5,211 bases of DNA from Lentisphaeria bacterium (GTDB lineage Bacteria; Verrucomicrobiota; Lentisphaeria; Victivallales; UBA1829): assembly GCA_017504325.1 (NCBI GenBank), contig JAFVRL010000092.1, forward strand, positions 1 through 5,211, written 5' to 3'. The notes under the pieces are model-generated. The model was given only the letters and a program-made list of their open reading frames with translations. It was not told where the DNA came from and ran no database searches. The stretch's first letter is position 1. Each line of letters starts with the position of its first letter. Both the position numbers and the translations under genes were made by a program. This document shows positions 1 through 5,211 of this stretch, one piece after another.

Positions 1-1071
1 GACAATATCCACATAATCCGATACTTTCCTGATCCTTTCTCCTGCTCTTCCATTCAGAACAGGCCAACCGGGCTGACGGTGAACAGTCTTCCCGGCATGA
101 TCCCCCAATGCCGGAACATTGGAGACACATAAAGACACCTCTTTGCACAGAGCTGCTGCCGCCAGAGATTGTGTCCCACCCTGACTGCGTCCCCATACAA
201 TAAGATTTTTTCCATCCCATTGGGGAAGGCTTTTCACAAAATCCAATGCTCTTACAGTTCGCAGAAACATATATTTCACATACGATTTTTCCAGAGAATC
301 CCTGTCCCGGATCACACAACAGGGCAATTTATTCAATTCCAGATAATATTCTTTTTCCCTGCCATTTTCCAAACCGTGGGCATTGGCATCCAACACAATG
401 GCATTGCGTCCGAATTCAAACTGCATGGTACTGCTTTTATAACCGGCACCATGATAACAGACTATGGCAGGCAGAGACCGTTCCGGAGCATTTTCCGGCA
501 TGACCAGATACCCCGTAACGGGAATCTCCCCCAGACTCCTTATACGCACATCCTCACACACCAATCCTTTTTCTTCAGGAGGAAGAGCAACTTTTTTCCG
601 TTCCGCTTCCATGGGGACTGCTGCAAGAAGAGAAAGATTTTTCTGCCAGAACTGCGCAAAATCGGAAGGCAGTTTCCGTGCAGGCAGAAGTTTTTCCGGT
701 TCGATAAGCACCCCGTCCCCGACAACAGCAGTCCCGGGAAAAGCCTGCCGGTTTGCATCAAGTTTTTTAATGGTGGCTGTAAGGGAACCGGGTTCTTTCC
801 CTTTCATCACGATTGGTGGAAAATTATCCGCAGGAAGGATCTTTTCCGATTTTTTCATTCCGTTGACATATTTTTCCAGAAGAAAATACTTTACAGGGGA
901 AGGTACTTTTCCGGAAAGAGTGAAAGTCACTTTTTCCCCGATCTTTACAATTCCGGAAGGAGAAGAGGATCGGAGAAAATAAGTTTCCTCCTGAAATAAT
1001 GCGGGAAGAGACACAGCGGCAAATTCGGTAAGGGCGGCAAGATCTTTATTTTCATCTTCGGGCTTTTTCAT
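1..1071 (-). CDS. Acetyl xylan esterase / cephalosporin-C deacetylase family protein, 3' end beyond the left edge
   Basis: The frame is open from ATG at 1071 to the left edge, giving 357 residues with no stop, so the C-terminus is missing. Residues about 132-142 (K-L-P-S-D-F-A-Q-F-W) match the conserved start of the AXE1 esterase domain. Next come Y-H-G-A-G at 206-210 (oxyanion region), R-T-V-R-A-L-D-F at 271-278, and the nucleophile elbow G-R-S-Q-G-G at 294-299 with Ser296 as predicted nucleophile. The visible end, S-D-Y-V-D-I-V, matches the family just before the catalytic Asp and His, which must lie outside the window. Family members deacetylate acetylated xylo-oligosaccharides and sometimes cephalosporin C. 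Residues about 40-125 form a beta-rich, probably Ig-like N-terminal domain absent from the roughly 320-residue Bacillus enzymes. The N-terminus is charged and has no signal peptide, so a cytoplasmic location is inferred. The start is supported by GGAG seven bases upstream. Family assignment is firm; the exact substrate is not. Confidence 0.9.
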   Translation of the reverse strand, partial: MKKPEDENKDLAALTEFAAVSLPALFQEETYFLRSSSPSGIVKIGEKVTFTLSGKVPSPVKYFLLEKYVNGMKKSEKILPADNFPPIVMKGKEPGSLTATIKKLDANRQAFPGTAVVGDGVLIEPEKLLPARKLPSDFAQFWQKNLSLLAAVPMEAERKKVALPPEEKGLVCEDVRIRSLGEIPVTGYLVMPENAPERSLPAIVCYHGAGYKSSTMQFEFGRNAIVLDANAHGLENGREKEYYLELNKLPCCVIRDRDSLEKSYVKYMFLRTVRALDFVKSLPQWDGKNLIVWGRSQGGTQSLAAAALCKEVSLCVSNVPALGDHAGKTVHRQPGWPVLNGRAGERIRKVSDYVDIV

Positions 1072-1078
1072 CTGTTTT

Positions 1079-1082
1079 CTCC
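1079..1082 (-). promoter_or_regulatory. Ribosome binding site of the acetyl xylan esterase gene
   Basis: On the minus strand GGAG lies 7 bases before the ATG at 1071. The frame stays open further upstream and contains an in-frame GTG, but that codon sits directly against GAGGGA with no usable spacing. This site therefore decides for the ATG at 1071. Confidence 0.7.
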
Positions 1083-1131
1083 GGTGATTGTACGATACGG
1101 TTTTCTGTATGGCACTAATATACACTCCCTC

Positions 1132-1137
1132 ATTATA
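1132..1137 (-). promoter_or_regulatory. Candidate -10 box (TATAAT) for the acetyl xylan esterase gene
   Basis: Read on the minus strand this is a perfect TATAAT, about 60 bases before the start codon. At 16-19 bases upstream of it there is only A-rich sequence with no convincing TTGACA-like hexamer. The promoter may therefore be weak or activator-dependent. The assignment rests on the -10 match and on position in the divergent intergenic region. Confidence 0.5.
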
Positions 1138-1170
1138 AAAAACAAGATATTTTTCTCTGTGACTACAGTC

Positions 1171-1188
1171 TGAAAAAAGTTTTTTTCA
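1171..1188. promoter_or_regulatory. Perfect AT-rich palindrome in the divergent promoter region, candidate operator
   Basis: TGAAAAAA, a two-base centre GT, then TTTTTTCA form an uninterrupted 8-bp inverted repeat. It lies between the two divergent promoters, upstream of both predicted -10 boxes, which is where a shared regulator (more likely an activator than a blocking repressor) would bind. It is too AT-rich to be a good intrinsic terminator. Because A- and T-tracts form palindromes easily, chance is a real alternative. Confidence 0.35.
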
Positions 1189-1228
1189 CCGCACCATTCC
1201 ACTTGTTCTGTGTTTTTACAATTTCTTC

Positions 1229-1256
1229 TTGCATTTTTTTTCTTTCGGGATATAGT
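1229..1256 (+). promoter_or_regulatory. Predicted sigma-70-type promoter of the tandem hydrolase gene
   Basis: TTGCAT at 1229-1234 (-35) and TATAGT at 1251-1256 (-10) are separated by 16 bases. Transcription would start near 1263 and give a leader of roughly 34 bases before the ATG at 1297. This is the best -35/-10 pair on the plus strand in this intergenic region. Confidence 0.55.
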
Positions 1257-1282
1257 AACATATCATTCTGTATTTTAAATAG

Positions 1283-1288
1283 AGAGGG
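1283..1288 (+). promoter_or_regulatory. Strong ribosome binding site of the tandem hydrolase gene
   Basis: AGAGGG ends 8 bases before the ATG at 1297, an optimal spacing. It fixes the start of the 675-codon gene. Confidence 0.75.
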
Positions 1289-1296
1289 TATAAAAA

Positions 1297-3324
1297 ATGA
1301 ATGCTTATTCTAAAATCAAAGTCTTCGATTTCGATCTTCCACCGTATCCCAGAGAAGGTATTTTTCATCTGGATATGTCTGAATTCTGTCAGGTGAACCG
1401 TTTTCTCCGTTTTCAGGCGGGGAAACTTGCCCAGATCCATCATCTGGATGAGATCAAAACTCTTTCCGGATTAAAAAAATTCCAGAAAAAACTCCGTGCC
1501 GTCATCTGGGAAAAGACCGGCGTAAGCTATGACGGAACTCTCCCGCTGGATGTACAGGAATATGGAACCATTAAAAAAGATACTTACACCATTACCAAAC
1601 TCATTTATCAGAGCCGTCCCGGGATCTATGTGACCGCCCTTCTTTATGTACCGGAAGGGAAGGGACCTTTCCCCGCTGTTCTTCAGATGCACGGACACAA
1701 TCCGGAAGGAAAATTCGGAATAAATCCCCAGAATATGTCCATCGCCCTTGCCAAAGAGGGATATGTGTGTCTTACCGTTGATGCCTTCGGTACTTACGAA
1801 AGAGCCCATAAATGCTATGAAAAGCAGGGACACGGCGGTTTCCTCGGCGCAAGTCTTTTCCCCATAGGCGAAAGTCTTATGGGCGCGCAGATCGTGGACA
1901 ATATGCGCGGTGTGGATCTTCTTCAGAGTCTTCCTTATGTCATCAAAGATAAAATCGGTGCCACCGGAGCCTCCGGAGGCGGCAACCAGACCATGTGGGT
2001 CAGTGCCATGGATGAACGCATCACTGCCGCCATGCCCATTGTAAGTGTGGGTTCTTTTGCTTCCTATGTTTACGGGCTCAACTGTATCTGCGAACTTCTC
2101 CCTGACGGGCTGACCATTACAGAAGAATCCGGTATTCTTGCCCTTATCGCTCCCCGGGCATTGCGTATCGGAAACGCCCAGTATGACTGCAATCATGATT
2201 TCAGCGTTTCTGAAATGCTCAAAACTTATCATCCGGTGGAAAAACTCTACTGGAATCTGGGCTGTCCTGAAAAAATCGCATACAGCGTTGCCGACCGTGT
2301 CCACGGTTTGAGCGACCGTCAGAGACAGGCAGTTCTGGGACATTTTGCTCAATTCCTCAAAGGGGAAGGAAACGGAAACGCCCTCCCTGAACCGGATGGA
2401 GTCGATGCCATGCCCGAAGAGGAACTGTATCTTTTCCCCGATACAACAAAAAGACCGGAAAAAGTCCGTACCATTCAGGCGCACTGCCGTCTGGTGGGGG
2501 AAGCATTGCGCAAAGAATTTCTTGCAAAAAAATCCATTAAGAAGAAAGAAGCTCTTGCCGGACTGAAAGAGATGCTCCGTCTGAAAGAGCTTCCTTCTGA
2601 TACTGTCCTCTATAAATATGCACAGATGAAAGATGTGACCCGTTATGCTCTGGAAGTGGGCGATCATCTCATTCCCTTCCTGCTGAAAAAAGGTACGGTT
2701 CCCGGCAAATACCGTATCCTCACCCATACGGAAGGCAGAAGTTTTCTTTCCGATAAAGATATTGAAGAAGCCGCAAAAGACGGAGCAACGCTCCTTCTGC
2801 CCGATCTTTACGGAACAGGAGAGACCGCCCAGCCCAACCATACCATCGGACTGCATCATCAGTTCTACCGCCAGCTTCTCTGGATCGGCAGAAGTCTTGC
2901 AGGGGAATGGGTCTATGATCTGCTTGCACTCATCAATATGCTGAAAAAGGATTTCAAAGCAAAAGAGATTTGTCTTACCGGTCATCTGGAATCCGGGGCG
3001 GCAGTGATCTTTGCCAATGCCTTTACGGATAAAGTAGCCCATGTGGAAACAATAGATTCTCCTGCTTCTCTGCTCTTTGATATGGGGAGTGTGGATTTTA
3101 CCTCAAAGAGTCCCTTTGTCAAGTTCCTGCCCGGTTTGATCTATTCTCTTGTCCTTGCCATTCCCGGCTTTCTGAAGTGGGGGGATATTTCTCTTGCAGC
3201 GGCTCTGGGAAAAGGAAAAGTAGTGCATACCCGTCCCCGTACATGGGATGGAACGCTTCTTGACAGTAAAGGAGCTTCTGCGGCAGCAAAAGAAATTGAA
3301 AAAGTCCGAAAAAAACTTGTGTGA
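1297..3324 (+). CDS. Large tandem alpha/beta hydrolase (acetyl xylan esterase-like), one active and one degenerate lobe
   Basis: This 675-residue protein has no signal peptide and is probably cytoplasmic. Lobe 1 (about residues 75-355) is a complete serine hydrolase: M-H-G-H at 131-134 (oxyanion region), D-A-F-G at 162-165, the elbow G-A-S-G-G-G-N at 224-230 with Ser226 as likely nucleophile, acidic residues D297/D301 in N-A-Q-Y-D-C-N-H-D, and His336 in R-V-H-G. The pattern resembles the Abhydrolase_7/acetyl-xylan-esterase-like group. Lobe 2 (about 440-675) repeats the fold: Y-G-T-G-E-T at 505-510, G-R-S-L-A-G-E-W at 531-538 and I-P-G-F-L-K-W-G-D at 622-630. However, the expected G-x-S-x-G reads G-H-L-E-S (562-566), so the nucleophile appears replaced by Leu564. 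The likely activity is hydrolysis of an ester on a carbohydrate or a small organic ester; the substrate is unknown. It has its own promoter and is divergent from the other esterase. A lipase or peptidase role is possible but less likely. Confidence 0.8.
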   Translation: MNAYSKIKVFDFDLPPYPREGIFHLDMSEFCQVNRFLRFQAGKLAQIHHLDEIKTLSGLKKFQKKLRAVIWEKTGVSYDGTLPLDVQEYGTIKKDTYTITKLIYQSRPGIYVTALLYVPEGKGPFPAVLQMHGHNPEGKFGINPQNMSIALAKEGYVCLTVDAFGTYERAHKCYEKQGHGGFLGASLFPIGESLMGAQIVDNMRGVDLLQSLPYVIKDKIGATGASGGGNQTMWVSAMDERITAAMPIVSVGSFASYVYGLNCICELLPDGLTITEESGILALIAPRALRIGNAQYDCNHDFSVSEMLKTYHPVEKLYWNLGCPEKIAYSVADRVHGLSDRQRQAVLGHFAQFLKGEGNGNALPEPDGVDAMPEEELYLFPDTTKRPEKVRTIQAHCRLVGEALRKEFLAKKSIKKKEALAGLKEMLRLKELPSDTVLYKYAQMKDVTRYALEVGDHLIPFLLKKGTVPGKYRILTHTEGRSFLSDKDIEEAAKDGATLLLPDLYGTGETAQPNHTIGLHHQFYRQLLWIGRSLAGEWVYDLLALINMLKKDFKAKEICLTGHLESGAAVIFANAFTDKVAHVETIDSPASLLFDMGSVDFTSKSPFVKFLPGLIYSLVLAIPGFLKWGDISLAAALGKGKVVHTRPRTWDGTLLDSKGASAAAKEIEKVRKKLV

Positions 3325-3364
3325 ACCATAAATCATAACTGCCGGTCGATCCGGTACTTTGCTT

Positions 3365-3408
3365 CTTTCCGGGATGTGTCTGAAACATACCCCGGAAAGG
3401 ATTTCCGG
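3365..3408 (+). promoter_or_regulatory. Strong hairpin with an overlapping alternative stem in the spacer after the hydrolase gene
   Basis: CTTTCCGGG (3365-3373) pairs perfectly with CCCGGAAAG (3391-3399). After one A/C mismatch the stem continues for five more pairs (3375-3379 with 3385-3389) around a 5-base loop. The same right arm, CCGGAAA (3392-3398), can instead pair with TTTCCGG (3402-3408) over a 3-base loop, so the two stems exclude each other. No T-run follows, so this is not a classic intrinsic terminator. It could end or protect the hydrolase mRNA, or act as a leader structure for the small gene at 3498. The rest of the 3325-3497 spacer has no coding frame I can support. Confidence 0.4.
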
Positions 3409-3419
3409 ACAATTCCAAT

Positions 3420-3443
3420 GCTGCGCTGTTTTCCCGCCGCAGC
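3420..3443 (+). other. Short GC-rich hairpin in the spacer before the small membrane protein gene
   Basis: GCTGCG (3420-3425) and CGCAGC (3438-3443) are perfect inverted arms around a 12-base loop. No T-tract follows. It is about 55 bases before the ATG at 3498 and could be part of the same folded leader as the hairpins at 3365-3408. A 6-bp stem is weak evidence on its own. Confidence 0.25.
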
Positions 3444-3497
3444 TCAAGCAGTTGCCGGGGAGTTATTTTTCAAAATCCGGTTCTCCAGAAAAAAATC

Positions 3498-3800
3498 ATG
3501 CTGAAATCAAAAAAATTCTACCTTGTTGTTATTCTTTTGATCGTAAGTAATATTGCAACTGCCGTTACCTTTATGCTGTTAAGCAGAGAGATCGTATCTC
3601 TTCACCGTCTGTCCATAGCTTTTGAATATAATGAGAAAAAGTGTAAAGACACACTCCTTCTTCTTTCCGCGATCCATCGTGAGATTAAAAAAGATCCGGA
3701 ACAGGCAGTCGTGAAAATAGAGAAACTGCAAAAAGAAATACCGCTTACTTACGAGGGATTCAGTACGGAAAAAGCATTGAAACAAGCCGGATTCCAATAA
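3498..3800 (+). CDS. Small single-pass membrane protein of unknown function, 100 residues
   Basis: I do not recognise this protein. The N-terminus carries lysines at 3, 5 and 6, followed by a hydrophobic stretch at about 7-28 (F-Y-L-V-V-I-L-L-I-V and onward to F-M-L-L). This predicts one membrane helix with the N-terminus inside, or possibly an uncleaved signal anchor. Residues about 29-82 are rich in K, E, L and I and look helical and amphipathic, a layout seen in small membrane-anchored adaptor or coiled-coil proteins. The start is weakly supported: the bases before the ATG are A-rich with no Shine-Dalgarno match. The frame is open upstream to a stop at 3381-3383 but offers no ATG or GTG there. 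There is no convincing promoter in the 173-base spacer, so it may be read through from the hydrolase gene. The coherent membrane-helix/amphipathic-helix pattern argues that it is real. Confidence 0.6.
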   Translation: MLKSKKFYLVVILLIVSNIATAVTFMLLSREIVSLHRLSIAFEYNEKKCKDTLLLLSAIHREIKKDPEQAVVKIEKLQKEIPLTYEGFSTEKALKQAGFQ

Positions 3801-3847
3801 CAGTTATTATTCCAGCTGCATAAAAGTGGTGTTTAAGATCCAAGTCC

Positions 3848-3888
3848 CCCGGGACCGGTAGAATACAACTTGGGATTTCTACCCCGGG
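3848..3888. repeat. Imperfect inverted repeat in the convergent intergenic region
   Basis: GGTAGAA (3857-3863) and TTCTACC (3877-3883) are perfect arms. The stem extends outward as CCCGG (3848-3852) with CCGGG (3884-3888) after a 4-base bulge. Further pairing across the element is possible between ATCCAAGT (3838-3845) and ACTTGGGAT (3868-3876), which would compete with the first fold. No T-run follows on either strand. The function is unknown; it sits between the 3' ends of converging genes. Confidence 0.4.
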
Positions 3889-3931
3889 AAAATATGTTCT
3901 GCATACGAATGGAGTCCCGGAGGGCTGGTGC

Positions 3932-3956
3932 GAACCACCGGTTCACCCGGTGGTTC
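3932..3956. terminator. Perfect 10-bp stem between converging genes, probable bidirectional terminator
   Basis: GAACCACCGG (3932-3941) and CCGGTGGTTC (3947-3956) form a perfect GC-rich stem around a 5-base loop. On the plus strand a T-rich run (TGATTTATCTCTTCTTATTTT region, 3957-3977) follows, so it could terminate transcription from the small membrane protein gene. On the minus strand it lies 14 bases after the stop of the transketolase gene, but GC-rich rather than T-rich sequence follows. There it may act mainly as a 3' stabilising stem. The position between convergent stops supports a termination role. Confidence 0.55.
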
Positions 3957-3970
3957 TGATTTATCTCTTC

Positions 3971-4891
3971 TTATTTTCCTGCCATGATGCGGATCTCGTT
4001 GAGAATATCTTTTACTCCCAGACCGTACTGATCCCGCAGCCATTCCTGGGAACCGATCTTGGAAACATTCACATCCGGAAGTGCCATGCGTTTGAATTTG
4101 CAAGGTGTATTGGCATCACAGAGAACTTCTGCCACTGCTCCGCCAAGTCCGCCGCAGATATTGTGTTCTTCCACGGTAATGATCTTTCCGGTTTCCGTTG
4201 CGGCACGGATAATGGCTTCTTTATCAATGGGCTTGATGGAATACATACTGACCAGACGGCAATCAATGCCTTCTCTGGCAGCTTCCAATACCGCTTCTTT
4301 GGCATTGATCCCTACAGTCCCGGTAAAGAGAATGGTCAGATCTTTCCCTTCTTTCACCTGGGCGGAACCGCCGATTTTGAAATCCACTTTTCCTTCATGG
4401 ATATTCTTTTCCCCTTTATAACCGCAGCGGTAATAAACAGGCCCGTTATACGCCATCATGGCTTTGACTGCTTCCCTTGCTTCAGGAATATCGCAGGGGG
4501 AAAGGCAGACCATGTTGGGCAGAGCCCGCATTACAGCAAGGTCTTCTGTGGAGTGATGGGAGATCCCCAGAGGACCATAGGCAAGACCACCGCCGATAAT
4601 GACGATCTTCACATTGGCATTGTGATAACATACATCATTTCTGATCTGTTCAAAACAGCGCAAGGTGGGGAAGTTGGCGATAGAATAGGTGATGGCGATA
4701 TTTCCTTCCATTGCCACCCCGCAGGCTACTCCTGTCATATTCTGTTCCGCCACCCCGCAGTTGATGAAACGGTCGGGGAAGGCGTTGGCAAAAGGTTCGA
4801 TCTCACCGTAACCGATATCTGCCAGGATCATAAAAACTCTGGGATCAGCGTGTGCGATCTTCAAAAGTTCTTCATTAAATGCTTTTCTCAT
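3971..4891 (-). CDS. Transketolase, C-terminal subunit (pyrimidine-binding and C-terminal domains)
   Basis: At 306 residues this has the usual length of the second subunit of a two-gene transketolase. Residues about 3-165 form the pyrimidine-binding domain: L-A-D-I-G at 23-27, N-C-G-V-A-E-Q-N-M at 44-52 with Glu49 as the conserved glutamate that activates thiamine diphosphate, and G-I-S-H-H-S-T-E-D at 109-117. Residues about 185-300 are the C-terminal domain, with I-T-V-E-E-H-N-I-C-G-G-L-G-G at 238-251. With its partner it would transfer a two-carbon ketol unit between sugar phosphates in the cytoplasm. The start overlaps the stop of the partner gene by four bases (ATGA), and GGAG lies 8 bases upstream of the ATG, inside the partner gene. 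The pair is clearly an operon and probably translationally coupled. A specialised transketolase acting on unusual sugars, or a DXP synthase-like role, cannot be excluded. Confidence 0.92.
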   Translation of the reverse strand: MRKAFNEELLKIAHADPRVFMILADIGYGEIEPFANAFPDRFINCGVAEQNMTGVACGVAMEGNIAITYSIANFPTLRCFEQIRNDVCYHNANVKIVIIGGGLAYGPLGISHHSTEDLAVMRALPNMVCLSPCDIPEAREAVKAMMAYNGPVYYRCGYKGEKNIHEGKVDFKIGGSAQVKEGKDLTILFTGTVGINAKEAVLEAAREGIDCRLVSMYSIKPIDKEAIIRAATETGKIITVEEHNICGGLGGAVAEVLCDANTPCKFKRMALPDVNVSKIGSQEWLRDQYGLGVKDILNEIRIMAGK

Positions 4892-5211
4892 ATTCCCTTC
4901 TCCAGTTCTTTTTTAGCGTTTTCGTAGATCTCTTCCGTAATGCCTCCATAGTGCCAGCGGTAATCATTTTCAAAGAGGCTCACCCCTTTGCCTTTTACGG
5001 TACGGCAGATGATGCAGGAAGGTTTCCCTTTGGTAAGGGGCAGGGAGGAAAATGCTCTTTCAAGGGCGGCATAATCATGGCCGTCAACAGTGGTCACTTC
5101 CCAGCCGAACTCTTTAAGTTTACGGTCGAAGGGTTCCAGATCGATAATATCCTGACTTCTGCCAAGAGCCTGAAGGCGGTTGTAGTCCACGATCATGGTA
5201 AGATTATCCCA
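4888..5211 (-). CDS. Transketolase, N-terminal (thiamine diphosphate-binding) subunit, 5' end beyond the right edge
   Basis: The frame enters from the right edge (first full codon 5211-5209, Trp) and gives the last 107 residues. The internal ATG at 5196 is not the start: the residues before it (W-D-N-L-T) belong to the conserved segment W-D-N-L-T-M-I-V-D-Y-N. Asn11 of the visible part should be the second metal ligand of the thiamine-diphosphate motif, whose G-D-G half lies about 30 residues upstream, outside the window. V-D-G-H-D (42-46) and T-V-K-G-K-G-V-S (71-78) are further family hallmarks. Near the end, E-N-D-Y-R-W-H-Y-G-G (81-90) replaces the more common W-H-G-K form. This subunit binds the cofactor diphosphate and pairs with the downstream C-terminal subunit. 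Confidence 0.9.
   Translation of the reverse strand, partial: WDNLTMIVDYNRLQALGRSQDIIDLEPFDRKLKEFGWEVTTVDGHDYAALERAFSSLPLTKGKPSCIICRTVKGKGVSLFENDYRWHYGGITEEIYENAKKELEKGI
4900..4903 (-). promoter_or_regulatory. Ribosome binding site of the transketolase C-terminal subunit, inside the N-subunit gene
   Basis: On the minus strand GGAG, followed by AAGGG, lies 8 bases before the ATG at 4891. Together with the ATGA stop/start overlap at 4888-4891 this indicates coupled translation, giving equal amounts of two subunits that must assemble. Confidence 0.65.

Noticed and set aside
169..999. Long plus-strand frame (276 codons), plus a second one at 464-982, opposite the esterase gene
   Set aside because: Both lie antisense to a clear AXE1 esterase, their products are rich in F, H, R and S with low-complexity runs, and neither has a ribosome binding site or recognisable motif.
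1171..1188. Palindrome read as an intrinsic terminator because of its T-run
   Set aside because: The stem is nearly all A/T, and no gene ends here; both neighbouring genes start away from this point.
1471..3042. 523-codon minus-strand frame opposite the tandem hydrolase gene
   Set aside because: It is an antisense shadow produced by codon bias. The product has no family motif, is rich in F, H and C, and the plus-strand gene has a promoter, a Shine-Dalgarno site and catalytic motifs.
3103..3447. Minus-strand frames overlapping the end of the hydrolase gene and the following spacer
   Set aside because: Most of the length is antisense to the conserved C-terminal lobe, and the products are Cys/Ser/Arg-rich without motifs.
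3870..3898. Possible plus-strand promoter TTGGGA / TATGTT with 17-base spacing
   Set aside because: Both hexamers match only 4 of 6 consensus bases, they lie inside an inverted repeat, and no plus-strand gene follows.
3950..4927. 325-codon plus-strand frame opposite the transketolase C-subunit
   Set aside because: It overlaps the convincing transketolase gene completely, and its product shows no recognisable domain.

Overview
This is a compact bacterial window holding four identifiable protein-coding genes, two of them cut by the window edges, plus one small unrecognised membrane protein gene. Genes are closely spaced, Shine-Dalgarno sites are good for most starts, and the promoters look sigma-70-like. 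The mix of large signal-less alpha/beta hydrolase/acetyl-xylan-esterase proteins and a two-subunit transketolase fits a carbohydrate-degrading anaerobe. The large two-lobed hydrolase resembles proteins I associate with the Planctomycetes/Lentisphaerae/Verrucomicrobia group. That taxonomic placement is inference at low confidence, since no rRNA or lineage-diagnostic gene is present.

Layout. Positions 1-1071, minus strand: the 5' 357 codons of an acetyl xylan esterase (AXE1/cephalosporin-C deacetylase family) that runs off the left edge. Positions 1072-1296: a divergent promoter region with a TATAAT box for the left gene, a TTGCAT/TATAGT promoter for the right gene, and a perfect 8-bp-arm AT-rich palindrome between them. 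Positions 1297-3324, plus strand: a 675-residue tandem alpha/beta hydrolase whose first lobe keeps a nucleophile elbow and whose second lobe appears to have lost it. Positions 3325-3497: a non-coding spacer with strong hairpins, including two mutually exclusive stems. Positions 3498-3800, plus strand: a 100-residue single-pass membrane protein of unknown function. Positions 3801-3970: a convergent intergenic region with two inverted repeats, one a perfect 10-bp stem. Positions 3971-5211, minus strand: the C-terminal subunit of a split transketolase, preceded with a 4-nt ATGA overlap by the end of its N-terminal subunit, which runs off the right edge.

How the genes may work together (inference): the two divergently transcribed esterases probably remove acetyl or other ester groups from plant-polysaccharide fragments or related small esters inside the cell, possibly under one shared regulator. 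The split transketolase belongs to pentose/ketose rearrangement, which would be a natural downstream step. It is transcribed from a different promoter outside the window, so the link is only one of theme. I found no RNA genes, CRISPR array, insertion sequence, origin or attachment site.
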